A DNA stretch of 64,000 nucleotides from Lingula anatina (lineage: Eukaryota > Brachiopoda > Lingulata > Lingulida > Lingulidae). Shown here one piece after another: positions 38,506 to 48,416 of this stretch. Positions within the stretch are counted from its first letter, which is position 1. Each line of letters starts with the position of its first letter. The stretch is taken from contig NW_019774502.1 of NCBI RefSeq assembly GCF_001039355.2, positions 141,446-205,445 on the forward strand, written 5' to 3'. A program made the translations under genes and the position numbers. The notes below the pieces were generated by a model. That model did no database searches, had not been told where the DNA came from, and saw nothing but the letters and a program-made list of their open reading frames with translations.

Positions 38506-39944
38506 CTTATCTCGCCCTTTATCTATCTGTTCAGCCAGAAATGAAATTATTTAGTGGGAATCTATGTACAATCAGCCTCTCTCTCTAACGACATGGAAAC
38601 ACGTTTCCACGTGATAGGATCCGGGTAAAGCGACGTGACTGTCGATGAAATGAACCACACACTCTGACACAATTTTCGTAGCAAAGTAAACATAATTTAG
38701 GCAACGTGTTAACTGATCTAAAACTGATGAATAGATAAAGCCCCGCCAACGCAGAAGGATGGCCTAGGTCCTTTTTAGATTCTTATTGACTTGCTTGGGT
38801 CTTTGGAAAGCACATTTATTTCAGAATTTTGGAATTTTCATAATTTCTATAATGTCTGCGAACAGGGATGTAATCATTCGGAAAATATAATAGTACAAAT
38901 GTGGCAGACCGGTAAATCGTAACTAAAAAAGGAAACATTTGACGCGCGTGCGCGCGTGTGTGTGTGTGAACGTAGCTGCCCTTTTGCCCCAGCACTGTCT
39001 TGCTCTGACAAATATGAGCCGGATGCTAGTGAATCATGACACAATTGCAATAATTTCTAGTTGTGCTGAAAAGGATGGCGCACTGTGCCTGTATACTATG
39101 GATCGTGCTCCTCGCCCCAACACGAAATTGCCACTTTCAGTTGTGAATAAAAAGAAGTGTCCCCGTCAGCGTGGGAGTTACGTAGAAATACATACTTTGG
39201 GACACGACAATAGAAAATGTATCATAGCAGCTCCGGTGCTACCGTACCCTGGCTGTACTTGCTTCTCACAACAGTTGAGGACCGGTTTTATCAAAAATAG
39301 CCATGTCCATGTTAAAATAAAAGAAAAAAGGCTGTCAGTGAAAATGCCCATGACAAAATCAACTTTTTAGAGTGAGGCGTGTTTTCAACCATCGCGTAAT
39401 CTCCTATCTTGTTGGTTCGGAGCCCTTGAAAAAAGTGGACTTCTTCTACCTACTCAGACTCTCTTTGAGAGGTAATATATAGGGGTTATAAAACACTCCA
39501 GACAATCAAACATACTGGTTGTGGTTGGCGCATCAACGTTCAGTTCACATTAAGAAAGACATACGTTTACATAAAAGACGGGAACACACTGTGCGGCCCT
39601 TGCGACACTGACACTGAGCGAACTTTTGACCATTCCAGCGCCTCGGTCGCACACAGCGAAGCATTAGTTGTTACTTAACTGCTGTATGTAGTTATATATC
39701 TCGTGTGGCGAAACCGCCATCAACATTCATTAATAGGAGAGGACCTCTTTTTTGTTTTGTTGTGAACATCACTGTTATGAAATCGTGACGCGGATGTTGC
39801 GCAGATTGACACCCGGCGGTAGTGGCGCTGCGTTCAGTCTGTTTACAGAATATAGATGTGGGCCTGTAATAACACGTGGATTTGTCGTGTCACTAGCGTT
39901 TAACTTCGGAACCTGAGCGCACGGTTTTGGTTTGTGTGAGGAGG

Positions 39945-40130
39945 CGGCGCAGACGACAGCCAAAGCACGGCAGTTCTTGTGGTAAATTCAGACGACAGTT
40001 TCATTCGAGCCGAGCAGACGGCAGGCCTTGTGAGACAGGCATTGGTTCTTCGTGAAGCAACAGACGACAGCTTCTGTGAAGCAAACGGCAGCATTTGTGA
40101 AGCAGACGACAGATTCCGCGAACAAAACCA
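39945..40130 (+). repeat. Degenerate 21-base tandem repeat near the 5' end of the 3CxxC exon
   Basis: Units 40060-40080, 40081-40101 and 40102-40122 share GCAGACGACAGCTTCTGTGAA with substitutions. More diverged units (CAGACGACAG, CAGACGGCAG) lie upstream from 39948. In one frame they read as heptapeptides (DDSFCE, NGSICE, DDRFRE). The frame (39979-40248) has no domain and ends in a hydrophobic stretch. I treat it as repeat DNA in a GC-rich 5' flank and not as a protein, but translation cannot be excluded. Confidence 0.6.
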
Positions 40131-40673
40131 CAGGGAAAAGGACGGCGTCCGGGATCACCTCAAGTTGCACTACGTCCTCTTTTTAATTTTTTCATTCACG
40201 ACATCAAGTCAAATCGGGTCTGAGTCGAACATTTTTCTTTTTATTTGACCAACGTGCACTAACAAACTACCAAGAAAAAAGACATGACAGAACATTTCAT
40301 CGTGTTTGAGATAAAATCGACTCCGCAATTTGAAACGAGTTAAACGAGTCGGGAGATTGACAGTAATAACTTTACTCCGAAGATAAAATTGAGCCCACAG
40401 ATAACGGTTGGATGACTGCTGGTGAAACACGGATATTTGCCATTTCCACGTGTTATCGACAAAACAGAAATAACAAATAATTTGACTATATTTCAAGTGA
40501 AAGACAGGCGCAATACGGAACGGAGAGTATCATTCCATTTTATGCACAACATAGGCCTAAACCGACTTTATTCTTAAACATACGGCAGCACTCTGTAGAT
40601 TCACCGCCTCGGTAGAGAACCGCGTCAAAATCCCTGTTAAAAACAAACCAACGCGACGACGCTCCATTACAAT

Positions 40674-41089
40674 ATGGTCGGCAAAGCCTGCGTGGAACCC
40701 GTGCCGACCATGGTGCTGCAAATCATACCGTACGATCCGGCGTCCTCGCAGGGTTGTCCCGCGAGCGTGTCCTCCCTTGGCACGCCGGGTTCAGGTCGGG
40801 GGGTACTCCCACCCCCCCGGGCCTCATCACGTTCCCGAGCCCTGCCCACACCACCCTTGACACCGTGTCCCAAATGTTCACCTTCGATCCCCAGACTTCC
40901 ACCCTGTACACGCCTGATGGCAACGCCTTTAATCCTTTTTGCAGCATGGAGATCGTCTGGCACGGGGAGTTCGACCGGTTGTTCGCCCAGTACTTCCCTC
41001 ACCAGTGGTTCCTCATGCCGACGTTCAGCCCCCCTAGTGAACGCTGGAGGGTGTTTAAGGACAGCGCCAAAGTCAGGTTCCAATGTCAG
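40674..41089 (+). CDS. RTP-like 3CxxC protein, 5' exon of zinc-finger core (frame problem in first part)
   Basis: The 3' part is secure. From about 40795 a frame runs to 41089 (beginning SGGTPTPPGLITFPSP), with GEFDRLFAQYFPHQWF and then WRVFKDSAKVRFQCQ, the entry into the first CxxC of a 3CxxC zinc finger. It ends at donor GTGAGT (41090) in phase 0. Upstream, an ATG in good context at 40674 opens a different frame (MVGKACVEPVPTMVLQ...) that covers about 40 codons before the two frames must meet. Two readings fit. (1) 40674 is a third first exon and the G run at 40798-40803 is one base short, by assembly error or a real frameshift. (2) The exon is internal, entered at the CAG ending at 40794 in phase 2 from the exons at 9160 or 25573. 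The downstream frame has no ATG of its own upstream. Family: RTP proteins help receptors reach the cell surface in vertebrates; the role here is inferred. Confidence 0.8.
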
Positions 41090-41549
41090 GTGAGTTGAAC
41101 GCATCGCTTACCTATTTTTTTTACTTTTCAGGGTTGATTGTTTAAGTGGAATGTAGTTTTTCTCTATTTTTGCGTGGGATGTCAGTCTGTTGTATGGTCT
41201 ACTGCTTGTGACCTAGCTCTCTTATTTTTCCCTCTCTCCATCATCCCCCACCATCCTCTCTCTCTCTCTTTCAACATTGTATTCGGTGTGAATTATTTTA
41301 TTGCTTTATGAGGGTTTACAGCATGCATTCTGATAACCCGACTCTAGCTAGCGCCCTGAGCTTCATGCGCATTCAGACCATATGTTTTGTACAGCACTGT
41401 TCACGCACTTGTTATTAATGGATGTCGAATCTGGGATCTGAAACTCGGGGTTGCCAAATACACCGTAAGCTAGTCGGTGGGGAAGGGGCGTCTCTTTTTC
41501 TTTAAAGAAAGAATCTCTGAGCCCCCCAACCCCCCCCTCCCCCGTCTCC

Positions 41550-41550
<1 letters not shown>

Positions 41551-41596
<46 letters not shown>
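41551..41596. repeat. CA microsatellite
   Basis: About 23 uninterrupted AC units. Confidence 0.9.
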
Positions 41597-41598
<2 letters not shown>

Positions 41599-41924
41599 AA
41601 TTCGTCCCAGAGTTCTTAAATCGCACCGCTCTTTCGAAAGATGTCTTGGGGAAGCAGAAGAGGAGGAAATGGGGGAGGGGGGGCGAAGACAAAAAGTGCC
41701 CTCTCCCCTGCTAGATTCCCTGGAGCCGAGATTACGACAAATCAGTTCTTGGCCGATCAGAGAGTATCACCGAAAAGTAGTTCACTGGGTACACCATGGT
41801 ATGCTCTGCTAAGTCCGGATTGTTGAACGGCGAAGACCCGCATTATGAATTATCATTCAGGTCAATTACTTCACTTTTGTTCGCCATGCTGTAATATATT
41901 GAATTTACCAGGATTGAAAATAGG

Positions 41925-41927
<3 letters not shown>

Positions 41928-41982
<55 letters not shown>
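41928..41982. repeat. GA microsatellite
   Basis: About 27 GA units followed by a G-rich tail. Confidence 0.9.
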
Positions 41983-41989
<7 letters not shown>

Positions 41990-43378
41990 AGGGGGGCTTG
42001 CCCAAGTTTTATGTCTGCTTACCAACGTTTCAAGTTGATTTTTATTCTATTGTGAGGAGACAACGATTTACGTTCTATCCTCCGTCACGATCTCATTTGT
42101 TAAGCTGCAGTGTTGCATTTCACTGCAGATGCTCCTTGCATCTGTTCACTATTAGTGGACCTATCATCCATCTGAAATTGGGTTTTCTCTTAATTGAAAT
42201 AGCAAATAAGCATGAAATATATATCGATTAACAGTGGTTCATAGGTGTATATGGATTAAAATTCATAGATGAACAACAATTCACGTATTCTTATGCAGTT
42301 TTATGGATACATAAATACATATGATTAGCAATTGTCACAGGTTGCAGGTTCCTCACTCTTGGTTACGTTATAATAGGTAATGTAATTAGGCATCTGCAGC
42401 AGCGGATCATGAACCCTCTACCGGAGCCGCAAAATAGTTATATGCACTTTTCTTCAACGCAGTGAAGAAAAGTGTCATGAATTGACTAGAGGCATAAGTG
42501 TAATTATCTTGTGAAAAATCAGTTTGGGAGAAGGGAGGGTGGGAGTGAGGGGTGGGGGGGGGGGAGGGGGCCCAACGGCACGTGTACTTACCCCAGGTGC
42601 TAATCTACTGGGTCAGAATTTGCTACATTTAGGTAACCCTTTCACAGTCCACTGGCTTGTATGTCTGACAAGCATGATATCTTTGGTGTAGAATTCTTAT
42701 CCTCCGATTACCCAGTGACACGAGTCATTTGTTAAACAGCAAATGTAAATGTATTAAACGCACTATCGGGAAACCTTACTCTATTTAAGCAGTATAGCAT
42801 TTTTTAATGAACTGTTTTTTATTGCTATAGAAAGTAACGCCTTTTTTCTTTAGAAATGTGTAAGCAGTTTGCTATGATCAAATACTTTGACTGTCTGAGC
42901 GCCAGAGAATGATCTGTCAGCTTAATTCTTATAAGCGACCTGAATTAAGTAGTAAGACTCCGGACTTTCAGGAACTACAACGTCTAGTAAATTATGTCTT
43001 CCATTTGCTAATACTTCTCCTGAATTTCCTTCTGTGCTGTGAGATGTAAATGGATGGGGTTATTTTTAACGTCAAGGATAGGGGAATTAATAGAGGAAGT
43101 ATAGGGGCAAATACCAACGTGTCCTTGTCACCAGTGTTTGAAAGATCACCAATATGGATTGCTTTTTAATTGTATTTTGTTTATTTTATTTATTTATTTA
43201 TTCGTGTACACTTGTGGTTTCTTTTTGTTTGCGTGCGCGCGTGTATGCGCGTGCACATTTGTGCCTGTGTGTGTGTGTGTGTGTTGGTGTGTGTGTGGGC
43301 GCGGGAATTGCTGCCTGTTAGAAAGAAATTGATAGATCAAGTGTGAACAACAACAACAACAACAACAAAAAGACAAAC

Positions 43379-43379
43379 N
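43379..43379. other. Single-N assembly join
   Basis: N followed by a restart of the ATTT/TG-rich 200-base segment just read (43175-43378). Confidence 0.85.
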
Positions 43380-46300
43380 TAATTTTGTTTATTTTATTTA
43401 TTTATTTATTTATTTATTCGTGTACACTTGTGGTTTCTTTTTGTTTGCGTGCGCGCGTGTATGCGCGTGCACATTTGTGCCTGTGTGTGTGTGTGTGTGT
43501 TGGTGTGTGTGTGGGCGCGGGAATTGCTGCCTGTTAGAAAGAAATTGATAGATCAAGTGTGAACAACAACAACAACAACAACAAAAAGACAAACTTGGAT
43601 TCACGTGGTTTGATTTGGACAAGAAAATCTCCGATAGCAAGCCAGAGCTCGTGACTCTGAGGCACACATATTAGACAGGGGCTAGTGGAAAGTCACGCCG
43701 ACGTTAGGGATGTATTTAGTATATAATAACAAACCTAGACTCCCTAGTTCTCCACAACCCCCAGTCGTGACTGCAAGGTTAGTGGAAAGTCACATTCATG
43801 AGATGGCTATTATAAACTGATGCCAACAAAACCAGAAATTCATTCTAGGCACTTTGGCACTCCATCTATCAACTTCCGTCTGAACTCCGATTTTTATTTT
43901 AACATTTGGAAAAATTATGGTTAGGGGTAATCATTTTTCTTATAAATTACTTAAGCCATGCATCCTGAATTTAATTACGTATGTATTAACGTTATGTAGT
44001 GTTACCGTTCTTATCCTTGTTATTCTCTTGGTGGTGGATGTATGGGCGGGGGTGCCGGGGGTTGGGGGGGGGGGCCGGTACGGGCGTTACAGGGTTCTGA
44101 CACATGTGTGTAGGCATCTACCCCAGTACCCGTATACAGGTAAATATTTGTGGGGGTGGGGGGGGGGGGGTCGGGTGTGGGCGTTACAGGCTTCTGACAC
44201 GTAACTGGCATCCCATAGGCTGAAGTGCATATTGATTGTGATAAAAGATTGGAATATACACGTTTATAACTTATTGAGGTTGATTTAAACTTTGAAATTG
44301 GACACTTGTTTTGAATATTTTCACTTTTGCTCTCGACGAAAATCAGGAAGCTAGCAAGGAAATTGCTCCTGGGTAGCTTTCAAACTAAAACGTCAACCTC
44401 AACGCGGAAGGCAACACATCTGTATCACCTCAAAATTTGACTACAGAGCGTTCGCTCTTTCTCTTTTAAATTTTTTTGCGGTTAAACTAGTTTTACTGTT
44501 ATTCTGCACGCTTCTGACCTCTTTAGTTGGAATGACAAAGAGAAAAACTGTCGGGCTGTCAAAATATGGTGGACTGTTACATGCACCTTTTTAGAGCGAA
44601 TTTAATAATTTTATCGTTAAGACATTAATATAAAATGTAGTTTTATTTGAAGAAAGTATTGAATGTTGATATTCGAACGAAAATGAAAAAAAAAAGCTTT
44701 TCTTTTTTTTCCTGTTGTGGGTCAGTTAAATAATGAATTTTAAGCCCAGCTCTCATTATGAAACTAATCCAATTGCTTTGGAAATTGGGTATAAATTCAA
44801 AATGAATATTTGTTATTTATTAATTAAGACTAACTGATTATTAATTGATTCAGTTAAAATTGTGTTTCAACTTAGGTAACGCATCTATTGAAATGTACGG
44901 CAAATAGATATATTTTAAAAGCTTCGGATATGAAGCACACGATCCCAAAAATTCTGACATCATACATTTTATGTGAAAATTCCAAATTTTGTTATCAATT
45001 CTGACCTTATGGTATTTAGTGTATATACGCAGCATCCATCATAGGGCCTATATACCAGCGTCGGAACAAACATCTAGATGAAAAAAAGGTGTATTTTCAT
45101 ATCATGTTCTGATTGTTAAGTATGGGCCGTTACATGGCATGCTGGCTGTAACATACAGCAGATATTGTGTAAGTATACTGGTGTATAGGTTTTGAAATCT
45201 CGCTTTAGCTAAAAAATAAATAAAATAAAATCAGATTAAAAAAATTAAATAAAAAAATACCATCAAACTTGTGTTTCCTACGTACTGTGTCTGCAGTATT
45301 CTTTTTGTTGTCGCCTGGAGTTTTTTTTTTTAATCGAGAGTTTTGTTCCTGCTTAAGTTAATCTTGTTTTCCTAGATACTCCTGAATTTTCAGCTGTTTA
45401 AGACCACTTTGCTTTTTTTTAGACAACTGAAACCCATGTTATTTTTTAATTGAAGCATTTTCCTAGATTATCTTATGATTTGATTTTTTAGCTGTGATTT
45501 TGCATGTGATTTTGCCTGTCTTTTATTTCCTTACAATAATTTCGACCTTTCTTTAAATTCGAAACTTCGCTTGGCAATCTCTACTTGCTGTCATGGCAAC
45601 CGGCATTGCCAAGCAACGTTTGTTTATGCCCTCATCACACCCGTTGAGTGTATCTGAAACATGCTGTCCGATTTACCTATAACCAGTCTAATTATAGTCA
45701 AACTATATTCTTAATATTTTCCTTATAAATGATAACTGCCGTTTTGCATACGAAATTTAAGCAAGCTAAATAGATACCGGTAAGCATGTCACTTGCATTG
45801 CATAAGGATTTTTTTTTTTGCTCACCAGCACCTTTATTCATTCATTCACTTATTTATTTTCTATTCTTTACTTTTCACGTTTAAAGACTTTCATTAGCAA
45901 TTGAAAATTTGTTCATCTACCGGCACCAGGGACTAATGTACATTATATCATGCTTTATCTTGTGTCCTGTTTTGTGGTTTTAGGTGTTCTAAGAACGCAT
46001 CACCCAAACGAAATAAGACCCATATTAAACCCAAGCCTTCTTGGAATTGACTTCTAAATGTAACTGCAGCTCAAATTACATTCACTTTAAAAAATCTACA
46101 GTAAGGATGAGGCAGTAAAGCTATATGTTTAATTCTTAACTTTTTTTTTTACAATTTTAACGACCCTGTCGTGCCAATTTCAAAAGAATATTTTATTATT
46201 TTGTTTCTTACAATGTACAGCCAGGGCGGCCTAGTTCGAAAAGTGCTTTTAATCAATTACAATTCGACTCTAGAGTTTACTTCTTCTTTTTTATTTCAGA

Positions 46301-46383
46301 AATGTAAACGCAGCATAAAAAGTCGTATATTAAGTCATCAGATAAACAGATTTATATACAATATTATTTAATTTATCTTTAAG

Positions 46384-46554
46384 GAGTGCGGTCACGGCTG
46401 GACCAGTATGAAGGGACGCGTGGTCTTCTGGTTTCATCTGAACGTGGCTACCAACTCCGGCTATGTCCTCTTCAAGCTGTACGGGCAACAGTGCAACCGA
46501 TGTAAGAGTGAAAAGTTTGAACACGCCATGTGGTACCCGGAGGAGGTGATCAAG
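46384..46554 (+). CDS. RTP-like 3CxxC protein, central zinc-finger exon
   Basis: 57 codons, phase 0 at both ends. It joins the preceding exon as FQCQ/ECGHGW, completing the first CxxC. It then reads WTSMKGRVVFWFHLN, GYVLFKLYGQQCNRC (second CxxC) and FEHAMWYPEEVIK. The order matches the vertebrate RTP core (RF.C..C...W.S..V...FH......G.V..R.F.Q.C..C). The acceptor is CTTTAAG before 46384. The donor needed for the frame is AAG/GTCGGT at 46555, weak at +3. GTAGGA four bases downstream is a better match but would put the next exon out of frame. The protein is presumably zinc-binding and intracellular. Confidence 0.9.
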
Positions 46555-47238
46555 GTCGGTAGGATTCACACCAGGTGTAAATTAGACCTGTTCTCTCTTT
46601 ACCGACTTAATTGATGTCTGTGAATAATTTGTGAAGAGTTCGTTTAAAATATTGCGTGTTATTTATTTATTAATTCATTTCTTTAATTTTAAGTTAAAAC
46701 TTACTTATGTATTTATTTATTTCACATCGTTTCTTTGTCAGCACTTGAATAAACGACAACCATGTAGTTTTTTAACTGTTTAAAAACAAAAAGCTGGCGA
46801 CCTAAGAAAAAAACTTCCTCACTTCGTCATGTCTTACTCATGGTGTACAGTGTATCCTGTTAACATCCTGTTTGCTATTGAAAACAAACAAAGTGTCGTA
46901 TTCTTGACGCAGATGTTATCAGTTTAAAAAAACGCCCCTGGGTCTGCTCACACGTTGAAACACGCCATTTCTAATTGAACAAGATATTGACTAAAACTAC
47001 GTCCGAAACATCCTGGTTGGAGATCATGTTTCGAAAGACGGATCGAAGACGACCCCCCCCCACCCCCCACCCCCCACCCCCAAAAAAAATAAATAGATTA
47101 AAAAAATAAAAAAAAGAGTGAGAAAGAAATTTAAAAAAATAATAAACTTAATTTTAAGTTGATAGCATTATTAATATTATTTGTAATTTCCATAGCCTTA
47201 TTACAACAGTCACCTTAACGTCTCCATTTCCTCTACAG
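46555..47238 (+). other. Intron between central and last zinc-finger exons
   Basis: 684 bases, donor GTCGGT, acceptor TTTCCTCTACAG. It contains a C-rich stretch (47051-47081) and A-rich DNA. The same intron in copy 2 is 51666-52352. Confidence 0.85.
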
Positions 47239-47403
47239 GTCGTCGGCAATGTGTACAACAGAGTGGGACAGGTGTATTACGGGTTCTACCGCCCGCCCCT
47301 CCGGATAGACAGACGACCAGGAAAACCCAGAAATCAGCACAATGCCGAGCTCTGTCAGGCGTGTAAAGACGGACTGTGCCGGGAAGAATGGACGTTCAGT
47401 TAG
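47239..47403 (+). CDS. RTP-like 3CxxC protein, last exon
   Basis: 54 codons and TAG. It begins VVGNVYNRVGQVYYGFYRPP, then a basic segment RRPGKPRNQHN, then AELCQACKDGLC, the third CxxC with a further Cys, and ends REEWTFS. This matches the end of the RTP zinc-finger core (family: YG...HR..FCEAC..G.C). Vertebrate RTPs often continue into a C-terminal membrane segment; here the protein stops right after the zinc finger, so a soluble protein is expected. A polyadenylation signal AATAAA lies at 48234-48239, about 830 bases downstream. The total protein would be about 286 residues with exon A. Confidence 0.9.
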   Translation, partial: VVGNVYNRVGQVYYGFYRPPLRIDRRPGKPRNQHNAELCQACKDGLCREEWTFS

Positions 47404-47979
47404 TCACCACAATAATGTTATTATGTTATCTCAATATGGGAAGGTCCGACGTCTCATTATGCCATTAAGTGAAATATATTGTGAAAGCTGAAATATGTGA
47501 AATGTTTCTAAGGCTTTTTTTCTTTTATTCTCCATTTCTTTATTTATTTTTGTTATTTTGGGCTTTTTCATTTAAACCATGACATACATTTTGTTGATGT
47601 TAAAATATGAAGATAATGTACTGAGAAGCGTCAATGTGTTAGCATCATTTGGAAAAAGGCCGTTTGTCGTCTGCCAAATAAGGGGTTGCCATGGAGATGG
47701 CATTGTCATGGAGATTTAGCTCAAACTGATATGGATTTGTCGAGTAGATTTCATCGTCTCTCACGCCTGGCTTCCAAATGAAAATGGTGCAATGAAAAGA
47801 AAGCTTTTGCAGCGACCTTAAGTCGGATTGGCGTATACTTTCAACGACAACATCTGGAGCTAGCTACTTGTAATCTTCCTCGTGATATACAGAGGTCACA
47901 GAGAGGTCAAAAAGAGGTCGTACGGGCTCATACAGACGTCACTCTGATCTTGTTTGGTTGTGATACTTCTTAGAAGATG

Positions 47980-48113
47980 CAGGGATGAGATTTTCCCTAC
48001 TATCGTCGGATTCCAACTTTTGGGAACCAAAAATATCATTGGCTTATGGGGCCCCCTGGACCCCATGCCACATTTTCCCACTTTTTTGGCATGAAATGCC
48101 AGTCTCGTCCCTG
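47980..48113. repeat. Short MITE with CAGGGA...TCCCTG ends
   Basis: 134 bases. The left end CAGGGATGAGATTTTCCC pairs with the right end CCAGTCTCGTCCCTG; the interior holds GGGGCCCCCTGGACCCCATG and GGCATGAAATGCC. In the second haplotype copy (53093-53226) it is flanked on both sides by TAGATG, a likely 6-base target duplication. It lies in the 3' UTR of the 3CxxC gene in both haplotypes. Confidence 0.7.
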
Positions 48114-48233
48114 TAGATGTAATTGAACTAATGGGGATGTGATATGGCTTCGACCCGTTAAGGATATACATATATCTTAGTCAACATTTTAAGACATTTT
48201 CACATTAATTCTCACACATTCATACGTGATGAT

Positions 48234-48239
48234 AATAAA
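48234..48239 (+). terminator. Polyadenylation signal AATAAA of the 3CxxC gene
   Basis: First canonical AATAAA on the plus strand after the stop at 47403, conserved in copy 2 at 53354-53359. Cleavage would fall just before or at the join at 48256. Confidence 0.5.
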
Positions 48240-48255
48240 ATGGTGTCTGGCATGT

Positions 48256-48256
48256 N
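48256..48256. other. Single-N assembly join
   Basis: N at the end of copy 1. The next base restarts the 5 kb block (equivalent to 43173). Confidence 0.85.
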
Positions 48257-48370
48257 GTATTTTGTTTATTTTATTTATTTATTTATTCGTGTACACTTGT
48301 GGTTTCTTTTTGTTTGCGTGCGCGCGTGTATGCGCGTGCACATTTGTGCCTGTGTGTGTGTGTGTGTGTG

Positions 48371-48416
<46 letters not shown>

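Larger units (their letters stand above)
37991..39940. other. Stretch without a firm gene
   Basis: It contains a GA run (38268-38329) and a partial CAGGCC-type repeat (38380-38505). An open frame from the ATG at about 39015 to 39370 encodes about 118 residues with no recognised domain. It might be chance; no splice or promoter support was seen. Confidence 0.4.
41090..43172 (+). other. First part of the intron between zinc-finger exons
   Basis: Begins with consensus donor GTGAGT. It contains a CA run (41551-41596), a GA run (41928-41982), G/C runs (for example 42557-42569) and AT-rich DNA. Open frames at 41363-41692 and 41845-42231 are produced by the microsatellites. The acceptor is at 46382-46383. 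Confidence 0.7.
43173..48255. repeat. Direct duplication set 3, copy 1, carrying two zinc-finger exons
   Basis: 5.08 kb block starting GTATTTTGTTTATTTTATTT and ending TGGTGTCTGGCATGT before the N at 48256. The same block follows at 48257-about 53373. Its first about 200 bases are present twice within copy 1 (43175-43378 and 43382-43594) around another N at 43379. Copies differ by scattered substitutions and by about 280 bases present only in copy 2 (about 49063-49340). Probable uncollapsed haplotypes. Confidence 0.85.

Noticed and set aside
38939-39370. Open frame of 143 codons
   Set aside because: Begins at a TTG in a CG/TG-rich tract, has no recognised domain, no codon bias and no splice support; kept only as a note in the regional entry.
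41363-42231. Frames over the CA and GA runs
   Set aside because: Products are mostly dipeptide repeats (Cys-Val, Thr-His, Glu-Arg) caused by microsatellites.
43138-43667. Frames on both strands over the ATTT/TG/AAC region, also at 48226-48580
   Set aside because: Generated by microsatellites and duplicated across the N joins.
46330-46569. Minus-strand frame over the central zinc-finger exon (and 51441-51680)
   Set aside because: Antisense shadow of the conserved 3CxxC exon.
47900-48171. 91-codon minus-strand frame (and 53009-53221)
   Set aside because: Runs across the short CAGGGA-type MITE in the 3' UTR; not conserved as protein between haplotypes.
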